A stretch of 64,000 nt of DNA from Mycolicibacterium sp. BiH015 (lineage in GTDB: Bacteria > Actinomycetota > Actinomycetes > Mycobacteriales > Mycobacteriaceae): NCBI RefSeq assembly GCF_027706845.1, contig NZ_JAQGCZ010000001.1, positions 124,001 to 188,000 of the forward strand, read 5' to 3'. Each line of letters opens with the position of its first letter. Position 1 is the first letter of the stretch. Of the stretch, positions 46,779 through 54,850 are shown piece by piece. The translations under genes were made by a program, and so were the position numbers. The notes under the pieces were generated by a model. The model had not been told where the DNA came from. It ran no database searches and saw only the letters and a program-made list of their open reading frames with translations.

Positions 46779-47856
46779 CGTTTTTATGGACGGATTTGAC
46801 TGCATCGACAATTGCGGCCGCTACGTCGGATGTGCGCGCGTTGCCACCGAGATCCGGTGTGCGGACATCGGTCTCGGCCAGAACGTGGCGGATCGCCTCG
46901 ATGATCGCGTCGGCGGCGCCGGGGTGCCCCAGGTGATCGAGCATCATCGCGGCCGACCAGATCTGCGCGATCGGGTTGGCCACCCCAGCTCCCGCGATGT
47001 CCGGTGCCGAACCATGGACCGGTTCGAACATCGAGGGGTGGTCCCGTTCGGGGTTGAGGTTCGCCGACGGTGCCATCCCGAGGCTCCCGACGATCGCGGC
47101 ACCGACGTCGCTGAGGATGTCGCCGAAGAGATTTGATCCGACGATCACGTCGAGTTCTCCCGGGTGACTGATGAACCGCGCCGCGAGGGCATCGACGTGC
47201 ATCGAGCGGTACTCGACGCCGCCGTGCCGTGCCACGACTTGAGCGGCTACGTCGTCCCACATCGTCATGGTGTGGATGATGCCGTTCGACTTGGTGGCCG
47301 AGGTCAGCCTGCCGCTGCGCGACTCGGCGAGCCGGGCGGCATAGTCGACCACCCGCTCGATCCCCCGCCTGGTGAAAACGGCTTCCTGGACGGCGAACTC
47401 GTGGGGTGTGCCTGCGAAGACTCGACCGCCGACTTCGGAGTACTCCCCTTCGGTGTTCTCCCTGACGATGAGGATGTCGATACCGGCTTCGGTGTCACGC
47501 AGTGGACTCGGCACCCCCGGGAAGAGCAGCGCCGGGCGGAGGTTCACATACTGGTCGAAGGCCCGGCGGATCGGAATGAGTAAGCCCCATAACGACACGT
47601 GGTCCGGCACGCTCGGGTATCCGACGGCCCCGAGCAGGATCGCGTCGTGGTTGGCCAGCGTGTCGATGCCGTCGGACGGCATCATCGCACCGGTCTTGAG
47701 GTAGGTCTCGCAGCTCCAGGGATACTCAGCCCAGTCGAGGGAGAATCCGAAGCGGCCCGCGACGGCCTCGGCCACGTCGATCGCCGCCGGCATCACCTCG
47801 TGACCGATGCCATCGCCCGCGATCACCGCGATGCGGTGAGCTCCGGACGCGGGCAC
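46765..47856 (-). CDS. Tartrate/isopropylmalate-type dehydrogenase
   Basis: A 363-residue isocitrate/isopropylmalate dehydrogenase-family enzyme: IAVIAGDGIGHEVMPAA at the N-terminus, the substrate loop NLRPALLFPG, IVRENTEGEYSEVGG, the metal/NAD region GSNLFGDILSDVGAAIVGSLGMAPSAN and FEPVHGSAPDIAGAGVANP. NTEGEY and the overall pattern fit tartrate dehydrogenase/D-malate decarboxylating enzymes, which oxidise a beta-hydroxyacid NAD+-dependently. Its GTG overlaps the cyclase stop by one base (TAGTG). Confidence 0.88.
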   Translation of the reverse strand: MPASGAHRIAVIAGDGIGHEVMPAAIDVAEAVAGRFGFSLDWAEYPWSCETYLKTGAMMPSDGIDTLANHDAILLGAVGYPSVPDHVSLWGLLIPIRRAFDQYVNLRPALLFPGVPSPLRDTEAGIDILIVRENTEGEYSEVGGRVFAGTPHEFAVQEAVFTRRGIERVVDYAARLAESRSGRLTSATKSNGIIHTMTMWDDVAAQVVARHGGVEYRSMHVDALAARFISHPGELDVIVGSNLFGDILSDVGAAIVGSLGMAPSANLNPERDHPSMFEPVHGSAPDIAGAGVANPIAQIWSAAMMLDHLGHPGAADAIIEAIRHVLAETDVRTPDLGGNARTSDVAAAIVDAVKSVHKNETVS

Positions 47857-48830
47857 TACTTGATGGCCATCGGGTTTACCGGGGAGCCGACGCCCTGGGT
47901 GATGGGAAGCGGTGGCGCGCAGAAGAAGAAGTCGTACTGGCCGTCGGCGGCGCAGTCGGCGCCGAGCTGCTCGAGATCAAAGATCTCGCCGACGAACAGG
48001 CCCATCGCGACAATGAAGACGCAGTGCAATGGCTGGAAGACGTCCGGCGTCTCGTTGGGCAGCACCTCCATACCCCAGGTGTCGGTGGCCACACCGGCGA
48101 TCTTGCGCTCGGCAACCCACGGCACGCTCGCAAGACCAAGCCCGGGTGCGGGCCCGCCCGCATAGTCGCCCCACTTGCCGCGGCGCTCGCCGAGTTGCCC
48201 GGTGCGGATCATCACGAAGTCGCCCTTTCCGACGATGACACCGTGTGCCTGCTCGCAGCCTTCCAAGTCTTCCGCGGTGATGGCGTAGCCAGGTTCGAGC
48301 GCGTCGACACCCTTGTACCGGGCGATGTCGAGTAGGACGCCGCGGCCGGCGACGCCGTCGCGAGCCTGCGTGATGTCGTTGACATGCGCGCCCTTGCTCG
48401 TCACCTGCTTTGCGGGGAAACCGTTGTACATCTTGTCTTCGAACATGATGTGCGCCAGGGCATCCCACTGCGTACCTGACTGCAGCGGCATGATGATCAT
48501 GTCGTCGGTGCCGCGGATGTGCCGGTCGTTGCCGCCGTAGAAGTCGTCGATGATGGTGCCGGATACGACGTCACCGCCGTCACGGAACATCAGGTGGATC
48601 GGATTGAATCGGCCGAAGCCCCCGATCTGCGGCCCGTTGCTGTCGACCGGAAGCGCCAGCGAGATCCGCTTCCCGGACCGGATGCTGGCCGCCGCGCGGG
48701 CGACGTCCGCTTCGGTGCAGTGATTCAGCGTGCCACGCTGATCGTCCTTACCCCAGCGACCCCAGTTCGAATATGTGGCGCTCAACTCTCGCACCGTCTC
48801 GACGTTGGGCTTGGTGGAAATCGACGTCAT
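47856..48830 (-). CDS. Cyclase-family (kynurenine-formamidase-like) hydrolase
   Basis: A 324-residue member of the metal-dependent cyclase family. The usual HxGTHxDxPxH motif appears as QSGTQWDALAH, a variant seen in a distinct longer subgroup, so one His ligand is replaced by Gln. Other blocks: GRGVLLDIARYKG, FVMIRTGQLGERRGKWGDYAGGPAPGLG and VATDTWGMEVLPNE. ATG 48830 is preceded by GGGAGG. It lies 38 bases after the ThDP gene. Activity on a cyclic amide, imide or lactone is plausible; the substrate is unknown. Confidence 0.84.
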   Translation of the reverse strand: MTSISTKPNVETVRELSATYSNWGRWGKDDQRGTLNHCTEADVARAAASIRSGKRISLALPVDSNGPQIGGFGRFNPIHLMFRDGGDVVSGTIIDDFYGGNDRHIRGTDDMIIMPLQSGTQWDALAHIMFEDKMYNGFPAKQVTSKGAHVNDITQARDGVAGRGVLLDIARYKGVDALEPGYAITAEDLEGCEQAHGVIVGKGDFVMIRTGQLGERRGKWGDYAGGPAPGLGLASVPWVAERKIAGVATDTWGMEVLPNETPDVFQPLHCVFIVAMGLFVGEIFDLEQLGADCAADGQYDFFFCAPPLPITQGVGSPVNPMAIK

Positions 48831-48868
48831 TCGATCAGTCCTCCCTCTGGATGTTTTCGTGCTGGTTG

Positions 48869-50554
48869 TCAGATCGACGCGGGCTGCGCCGATCCTTTCG
48901 GCGCGACGGCATCGATATCGGTGACGACGTCGATCAGGACGGGCCCGTCGGCAGAGATGGCCTGCGCCATGGCAGGTTTCAGATCGTTCGCCTTCTCCAC
49001 CCGAAACCCTTTGACTCCCAGGGACTCCGCTACTCGGGTGTAGTCGACGTCGTTGAAGTGCCACAGCTCGTGGTGGCGGCCGTGCAGCGTGCCGCCATAG
49101 GCGGCTGTGTACGGGTTGATCTCCTGATTGAGGGAGCGGTTGTTGTTCACCACGACGATGAGCGGAACCTTCCAGCGGGCCGCCGTCTCGAGCTCGCTGA
49201 GGTGATAGAGCAGGCCCCCGTCGCCGGTGAACAGCACGACGCGGCGGTCCGGCCGACCGATCTGCGCACCGATGGCCGCGGGCAATCCCCACCCCAGGGA
49301 GCCTGCGGCCCGGATGAATCCGTCTCCCGCAGGCAGATCGAGATGGGCGGCGGTCCACATACCGGCATGCCCGGTGTCGGCAACCACGATGGCGTCGTCG
49401 GGCAACAGACCGCCGAGGCGGTCGGCGAGCCACTCCGGTCGCAGTGGAGTGCGCTCGACGATCTGCTCGCCGACCGACGCCCGCCACCGGCGGGCCAGAT
49501 CGGCGCACCGGGCCGTCCATTCGGGGCGCTCCTGCGAATTGCACGACAGGGCGTCCAGCAACGCAATAAGACCGAGCTTGGCGTCGCTGACCACCGCGAT
49601 ATCTGTGTCGAAATGGCGGCCGATCTCCCGCGGTTCGATGTCGAGATGCACCACTCGGGTGCCCGCCGCGGGAACTTGCCAGTTCAGCGTGAGCTGGCTA
49701 CCGGTCTGGCTTCCAACGTAGAACACCAGGTCGGCTTCCAGCAGCGCCTCGTTGGCGCTGGCCCGTGCATAGAGGCCCGGGATTCCCACGAGCAGCCGAT
49801 GATCGCCCGGAACGGTGTCTTTGCCGTTCAACGACGTTGCGAGCGGGATGTCGAGTTTCTCGGCGAGCGCGACAACCTCCGCGCCGGCGCCCGAGGCGCG
49901 TACTCCCCCGCCGGAGACGATGACCGGCCGCTTCGCGCTGCGCAGGGCCTCAGCTGCGGCCGCGATGGCGGCCGGGTCGGGGGCGATCCGCAGGCCGGGC
50001 AGCGCGCGGATGCGCGGGACGGGGACGTCGGCGTCGAAGGTGTCGTTCTCGATGTCGTCGCCGGTGTGCCCGGCCAGTTCCAGATGGGTCGGTCCGGGCT
50101 TTCCCACGGTCGCGTCCCGGAAGGCCTGGTCCAGCTGGTCGGGAAGCCGATCGCCATGCATCACCTGCCGGCTCGACCGGGTCACCGGCTTGAAGAGCGG
50201 GAAGTCCTCAATCTCCTGGTAGTAGTTGCGCCCTCGACTCCATCGGTACGGTCCACCGGTCATCGCAATCACCGGCGAGCAGCCCAGGTAGGGATCGCGA
50301 AGTCCGGCAGCGAGATTGGCTGCACCAACGTTCTGCGCCATGCAGATGCCCGGCCTGCCCGTCGCCCGTGCGTAGCCGTCGGCCATGTAAGCGGCCGCCT
50401 TCTCGCCGTGCGTGACGATCCGGCGGATAGGGGTCTGCTCCATTTCGACAAGCGTTCGACTGAGCACTGTGGGAACGAGGAACACTGCCGTGACGCCGTA
50501 GGCATCCAGCGACTGCGCGAGGTATTGCGCGCCCGTCATGGAGGGCACATTCAT
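48869..50554 (-). CDS. Thiamine-diphosphate-dependent enzyme (acetolactate-synthase/decarboxylase-like)
   Basis: A roughly 561-residue ThDP enzyme. The catalytic Glu lies in THGEKAAAYMADGYAR, the central domain has RPVIVSGGGVRASGAG, and the ThDP/Mg motif is GDGGLLYHLSELETAARWKVPLIVVVNNN. The order PYR, FAD/NAD-like, PP domains fits acetolactate synthase, oxalyl-CoA decarboxylase and benzoylformate decarboxylase relatives. A GTG directly before the ATG (50557) is an alternative start. It is first in the ThDP-cyclase-dehydrogenase-ABC-amidohydrolase-MBL operon and has the shared operator 20 bases upstream. Probably decarboxylates or ligates a 2-keto acid. Confidence 0.87.
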   Translation of the reverse strand: MNVPSMTGAQYLAQSLDAYGVTAVFLVPTVLSRTLVEMEQTPIRRIVTHGEKAAAYMADGYARATGRPGICMAQNVGAANLAAGLRDPYLGCSPVIAMTGGPYRWSRGRNYYQEIEDFPLFKPVTRSSRQVMHGDRLPDQLDQAFRDATVGKPGPTHLELAGHTGDDIENDTFDADVPVPRIRALPGLRIAPDPAAIAAAAEALRSAKRPVIVSGGGVRASGAGAEVVALAEKLDIPLATSLNGKDTVPGDHRLLVGIPGLYARASANEALLEADLVFYVGSQTGSQLTLNWQVPAAGTRVVHLDIEPREIGRHFDTDIAVVSDAKLGLIALLDALSCNSQERPEWTARCADLARRWRASVGEQIVERTPLRPEWLADRLGGLLPDDAIVVADTGHAGMWTAAHLDLPAGDGFIRAAGSLGWGLPAAIGAQIGRPDRRVVLFTGDGGLLYHLSELETAARWKVPLIVVVNNNRSLNQEINPYTAAYGGTLHGRHHELWHFNDVDYTRVAESLGVKGFRVEKANDLKPAMAQAISADGPVLIDVVTDIDAVAPKGSAQPASI

Positions 50555-50573
50555 CACCCTGTCTTAAGAGGCG

Positions 50574-50584
50574 AGACATTGTCT
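50574..50584. promoter_or_regulatory. Putative IclR operator before the ThDP operon
   Basis: AGACATTGTCT is a perfect 5-1-5 palindrome of the same form as the sites at 40130-40140 and 46768-46778. A minus-strand TTGACA (50614-50619) lies upstream; the -10 is not clear. Confidence 0.6.
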
Positions 50585-50814
50585 TGAATGAGACTGCCAG
50601 TGTCCTGGATCACTGTCAACACCGCAATGAGACGGCGTTGCACGACGTTTACGACAGCCGATGCGTCATGGCTTCGAGAGGAAGGCCACAGCGGGCTCTT
50701 TGCTCTCGTCGTCGACAGGAGTCCGCGCGACGGCGGTGACGGCTCCCGGCGGTCGGCTGCTGATCGTCGCGTTCGTGCCTGGCACGCCTATAGCGTTCCC
50801 GGCATCACTGCGGC

Positions 50815-51360
50815 TCAGGCCCGCAGAGCCGCCATCGCACCGTCTACTGTCGCGGTGCGCAACGCATCACGCGGGGCGTCAGGGAACTGAAGCACGCAAT
50901 CCTGCAGGCCACCGAAGGCGATGACGGCCCGCGCCGACTGCTCAAGACTCGGAGCGGAGCCGAACACCAACCGACCCAAGCGATCTCGCCAGCCGAGCAT
51001 GGCGTCGATCAGCCCCAGATCGGCGACGGTCGTCAGCTCAGCCACGATCAGGACGAGGTCCTCACGATGCCGGTAGTGAAAGTCGAAATACCCCTCCAAT
51101 AGTTCTCGGGGCGTGGCGCGTTCACCGTGGGGCCTGAGTTCGTGATCGCGAACAAATCGTTCGCCGTCGTCGATCAGAGGCGCGATGATGCTGCGCACCA
51201 AGTCGTCGCGCGACTTGAAATGGTAGTAGAGGGCCGGCTTGGTGATTCCCAGCCGGTCCGCGATGTCCTGCAGGCTGGTGCGTTGAACACCTTTCTGGGC
51301 GAAGAGTTCACGGGCCACATGCTGAATGGACTTCCTGGTCTGCGGAGCCGATCGAGTCAC
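50815..51360 (-). CDS. TetR-family repressor
   Basis: A 181-residue regulator starting at GTG 51360. The helix-turn-helix is at about residues 10-55 (SIQHVARELFAQKGVQRTSLQDIADRLGITKPALYYHFKSRDDLV), followed by a helical ligand domain. It is divergent from the flavin monooxygenase, 75 bases apart, with two inverted operator copies between them, so it very likely represses both genes. The 257 bases between its stop and the ThDP gene hold no gene I can support. Confidence 0.9.
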   Translation of the reverse strand: MTRSAPQTRKSIQHVARELFAQKGVQRTSLQDIADRLGITKPALYYHFKSRDDLVRSIIAPLIDDGERFVRDHELRPHGERATPRELLEGYFDFHYRHREDLVLIVAELTTVADLGLIDAMLGWRDRLGRLVFGSAPSLEQSARAVIAFGGLQDCVLQFPDAPRDALRTATVDGAMAALRA

Positions 51361-51376
51361 GTAACCACCCTAGCCT

Positions 51377-51424
51377 ACTTAACGTTCGGTAAGCTACGCT
51401 GAACGCATTTACCGACCGTTAAGT
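51377..51424. promoter_or_regulatory. Paired TetR operators between repressor and monooxygenase
   Basis: ACTTAACGTTCGGTAA (51377-51392) and TTACCGACCGTTAAGT (51409-51424) are inverted copies with one mismatch; each is itself a near-palindrome of TTAxCG-CGxTAA form. They cover the space in front of both start codons. Confidence 0.8.
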
Positions 51425-51435
51425 AAAGGAGGACA

Positions 51436-52698
51436 ATGAAGGTTCTGGTACAGGGTGCAAGCATCGCGGGCCCAGTGCTCGCTTACTGGCTGGCCCGCTA
51501 CGGGGCAGATGTCACAGTGGTCGAACGCGCACCCGCCCTTCGCAAGACCGGCGGTCACGCGATCGACCTCTTCCGGCCGGCAGTTGAGGTATCCGAGCGA
51601 ATGGGGGTGCTTCCGCAGATCGAGCGACACGCCACGGGCACCACGGTGCTGACGGCGCACCGCCCGTGGGCCGCACGCCCCGCACGGATCGACTACCACA
51701 AGCTGGAGAAGACCATGTCCGACCGTCACGTCGAGATCATGCGAGACGACCTCAGCGAAATCTATTACAACGCAACCCGAGACGACGTCGACTTCCGCTT
51801 TGACAACCGGATCACCGCGATCTCTGACCACGGCTCCGTTACGTTCGCACAGGGTCCCGCGGAGCGATTCGACATCGTGGTCGGCGCCGACGGCCTGCAC
51901 TCCGGAGTTCGCCAACTGATGTTCGGTGACGCGCCGGAGCGCTTCCTCGGCGGCTACCTGTCGGTGTTGTCAGTACCGAAAGAGCTTGCGCACGAGGGAG
52001 AGATGGTCGGCTACTTCGAGCCTGACCGCGTCGCCATGGTGTACACCGCTGACCACCTCGACGACGCGCGGGCGGTGTTCATCTTCCGGCCGCAACAACC
52101 GATCGACTATGACCACCGAGCGGTCGAACGCCAAAAGGACCAATTGCGCCTCGCTTTCGCCGGTGTCTCCGCACAAGTCGATCGGTGGCTGGCCGAACTG
52201 GGGCGCACCCCCACGTTCTACTTCGATGCCATCACCCAGTTGGAAATGTCCACCTGGTCGCGTGGGCGCGTGACACTGGTCGGCGACGCGGGCTACTGCC
52301 CCGGACCTGCTGTCGGCGGCAGCACCAGCCTGGCTGTCTACGGCGCCTACGTCCTCGCCGGCGAAATAGCCACAGCCGGGGGCGACTACGCGGCAGCCTT
52401 CGCGGCGTACGAGAAGATCCTGATGCCGTCGGTGCTGGGCAGCCGTAAGCTGGCCCGGGCGAACGCGAGGACACTGATCCCCGGAAGCCGTTGCGGCGTC
52501 AGGGGTCTCGTCGGCATCGGCCGCGCGATCACGCTGCTGCCGCTGGGCGTGACTCAGGCGCTCGCCCGGCTCAACGACCGGGGCATCCGGCTTTACGACA
52601 CCATGCCGTTGCCCGAATACGACGAGTCCCCCGAAACCGCTGAGGTTTCGGGGGACTCGACAAACGAAACTATGCCTCCAGCGAAGCCGGCGGGTTGA
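51436..52698 (+). CDS. FAD-dependent aromatic/antibiotic monooxygenase
   Basis: A 420-residue class A flavoprotein monooxygenase. GASIAGPVLAYWLARYGADVTVVERA is the N-terminal dinucleotide-binding fold, FDIVVGADGLHSGVRQ the DG motif, and VTLVGDAGYCPGPAVGGSTSLAVYGAYVLAGEI the GD motif with a Gly-Ser-rich flavin loop similar to TetX/rifampicin-monooxygenase relatives. AAAGGAGG precedes the ATG. TetR control suggests a detoxification role. The last 29 bases overlap fadB, and the C-terminal tail is encoded by a terminator hairpin (52623-52659). Confidence 0.87.
   Translation: MKVLVQGASIAGPVLAYWLARYGADVTVVERAPALRKTGGHAIDLFRPAVEVSERMGVLPQIERHATGTTVLTAHRPWAARPARIDYHKLEKTMSDRHVEIMRDDLSEIYYNATRDDVDFRFDNRITAISDHGSVTFAQGPAERFDIVVGADGLHSGVRQLMFGDAPERFLGGYLSVLSVPKELAHEGEMVGYFEPDRVAMVYTADHLDDARAVFIFRPQQPIDYDHRAVERQKDQLRLAFAGVSAQVDRWLAELGRTPTFYFDAITQLEMSTWSRGRVTLVGDAGYCPGPAVGGSTSLAVYGAYVLAGEIATAGGDYAAAFAAYEKILMPSVLGSRKLARANARTLIPGSRCGVRGLVGIGRAITLLPLGVTQALARLNDRGIRLYDTMPLPEYDESPETAEVSGDSTNETMPPAKPAG
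52623..52659 (-). terminator. Strong hairpin, probable fadB terminator
   Basis: A perfect 16-bp inverted repeat (52623-52638 and 52644-52659) with loop GCTGA begins 10 bases after the fadB stop on the minus strand. There is no U-tract, as is common in mycobacterial terminators. It lies inside the monooxygenase reading frame. Confidence 0.75.
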
Positions 52699-54817
52699 AG
52701 CGCTCGCCGTACTTGGCTGCGAGCTCCTTGGCGCGAGCCACGAAGGCGGCTTTGCCGACCCCGCCTGCGCCCTGGTAGCCGACGATGAACTGCGCGCTAC
52801 CACCGGTGTACGGCGGGAAGCCGATGCCCATGATCGAACCGATGTTGGCGTCGGCCGTGGAGGTCAGCACGCCTTCGTCGAGACACTTCTGGGTCTCCAG
52901 GGCCTCGGCGAACAGCATGCGATCGATCATGTCCTGCAACGGTATATCTGCGCCGCCTCCCTTGAAGGTGTCGGCAAGCCCCTCCCAGAGGCCGACGCGC
53001 TTACCGTCGACATACTCGTAGAAGCCCGCGCCCTTCAACCGCGACGGACGACCGATTTCGATCATCTTGTTCACGACGGCCTCGGCCGGATGCGGCTCGT
53101 AGGTCCCACCCGCCGCCTCCGTCGCCTTGCGGGTCTCGGTGGCAATTTTCTGCATCAGCTCGAGGTTGAGTTCGTCGGACAGCTGCAGCGGCGCCGCCGG
53201 GTAGCCGGCCTGCGAACCCGCCTGCTCGATGCTCGCCGGGGCCACACCCTCACCGAGCATGGCGAGCGCCTCGTTGACGAACGTGCCGATCACCCGGCTG
53301 GTGAAGAAGCCACGGCTGTCGTTGACCACGATCGGGGTCTTGCCGATGGCCAGGGTGTAGTCGAACACGCGGGCCAGCGCCTCGTCAGAGGTCTTCTCGC
53401 CCTTGATGATCTCCACCAGCGGCATCTTGTCGACCGGCGAGAAGAAGTGGATTCCGATGAAGTCCTCTTGGCGTTTCACGCCGGTCGCCAGACCGGTGAT
53501 CGGCAGCGTCGAGGTGTTGGACCCCAGCAGCGCGTTCGGCTCGACGATGTCTTCGATCTCCTGGAACACCTTGTGCTTGAGTTCCTGGTTCTCGAAGACC
53601 GCCTCGATGACGAAGTCGACGCCCTTCAGGTCGGCCGGATCGGCCGTCGGGGTGATCCGGGCCAGCAGCGCATCGGATTTCTCCTGCGTGGTGCGGCCAC
53701 GCTCGAGTGCCTTGGCTTCCAGCTTCTCGGAGTAGCCCTTGCCCTTCTCGGCGGCTTCCTGCGAAACATCCTTGAGCACAACGTCGTATCCGGCCTTGGC
53801 CGAGACGTAGGCGATGCCTGCGCCCATCATTCCCGCACCGAGCACACCGATCTTGCGGATCTCCTGCTTGGCGATGCCGTCCGGCCGCGAGGCCCCGCCG
53901 TTGATGGCCTGCAGGTCCAGGAAGAACGCCTGGATCATGTTCTTTGCGGTCTGGCCGGTGACCAGCGAGACGAAGTAGCGGCTCTCGATGCGGGTAGCGG
54001 TCTCGAAGTCGACCTGCGCACCCTCGACGGCAGCGTCGAGGATCGCCCGCGGCGCAGGCATCGGCGCACCTTTGAGCTGCTTCTTCAGCAGCGCCGGGAA
54101 CGACGGCAGAATCGCGGCGAGCGCCGGGTGGGACGGGGTGCCGCCGGGCATCTTGTAGCCCTTCTGATCCCACGGCTGCGTGTGTGCGTCAGGGTTGGCC
54201 TTGATCCACGCCTTCGCCGCCGGCACCAGTTCGTCGACGCTGCCGACCAATTCGTCGACCAGACCAATCTCCTTGGCCTTGCCGGGCTTGAAGCGGGTGC
54301 CCTGCGAGAGCACCTCCATGAAGGCCTTCTGGATGCCGAACATACGCACGGTGCGTGCGACGCCGCCGCCACCGGGCAGCAGGCCCAGGGTGACCTCGGG
54401 CAGACCGATCACCACACCCTTGACGTCGGCGGCAATGCGGTGGTGACAGGCGAGCGCGATCTCCAGGCCACCGCCGAGGGCGGCACCGTTGATGGCCGCG
54501 ACCACGGGCTTGCCGAGGGTCTCCAGCTTGCGCAGGTCGGCCTTGATGAACTCGACCTCGGCGAACGACTCGGCCGCGTTGTCGGGGCCGACGTTCATCA
54601 TGCCCTTGAGGTCACCGCCGGCGAAGAAGGTCTTCTTCGCGCTGGCAATCACCACACCGGTGATCGAATCCACTTCTGCGACAAGCCTTTCCACGGCGTT
54701 GTGCATGGATTCCTTGTAATGCTCGTTCATCACGTTGGCCGAGCCGGTAGGGTCGTCCAGCGTCAGGGTGACGATGCCGTCAGCATCCTTGTCCCACTGA
54801 ATGGTGTTCTCTGCCAT
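52670..54817 (-). CDS. fadB: Trifunctional-type enoyl-CoA hydratase/3-hydroxyacyl-CoA dehydrogenase
   Basis: A 715-residue beta-oxidation alpha subunit (Rv0860-like). Residues 1-190 form the crotonase domain (FFAGGDLKGMM, GAALGGGLEIALACHHRI); from about 325 a Rossmann dehydrogenase (IGVLGAGMMGAGIAYVSAKAGYDVVLKDVS), then IGIHFFSPVDKMPLVEII and two C-terminal dehydrogenase domains ending with GFYEYVDGKRVGLW and the IGFPPYTGG repeat. It works with the FadA thiolase encoded 33 bases upstream, forming the mycobacterial trifunctional complex. Confidence 0.94.
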   Translation of the reverse strand: MAENTIQWDKDADGIVTLTLDDPTGSANVMNEHYKESMHNAVERLVAEVDSITGVVIASAKKTFFAGGDLKGMMNVGPDNAAESFAEVEFIKADLRKLETLGKPVVAAINGAALGGGLEIALACHHRIAADVKGVVIGLPEVTLGLLPGGGGVARTVRMFGIQKAFMEVLSQGTRFKPGKAKEIGLVDELVGSVDELVPAAKAWIKANPDAHTQPWDQKGYKMPGGTPSHPALAAILPSFPALLKKQLKGAPMPAPRAILDAAVEGAQVDFETATRIESRYFVSLVTGQTAKNMIQAFFLDLQAINGGASRPDGIAKQEIRKIGVLGAGMMGAGIAYVSAKAGYDVVLKDVSQEAAEKGKGYSEKLEAKALERGRTTQEKSDALLARITPTADPADLKGVDFVIEAVFENQELKHKVFQEIEDIVEPNALLGSNTSTLPITGLATGVKRQEDFIGIHFFSPVDKMPLVEIIKGEKTSDEALARVFDYTLAIGKTPIVVNDSRGFFTSRVIGTFVNEALAMLGEGVAPASIEQAGSQAGYPAAPLQLSDELNLELMQKIATETRKATEAAGGTYEPHPAEAVVNKMIEIGRPSRLKGAGFYEYVDGKRVGLWEGLADTFKGGGADIPLQDMIDRMLFAEALETQKCLDEGVLTSTADANIGSIMGIGFPPYTGGSAQFIVGYQGAGGVGKAAFVARAKELAAKYGERFNPPASLEA

Positions 54818-54850
54818 AGTTTCTCAGTCCTTTTCCGACGCAGACTCGTA

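Noticed and set aside
48831..49544. Cyclase frame extended upstream into the ThDP gene
   Set aside because: The added residues are an Arg-rich shadow of the ThDP enzyme; ATG 48830 has a good ribosome-binding site.
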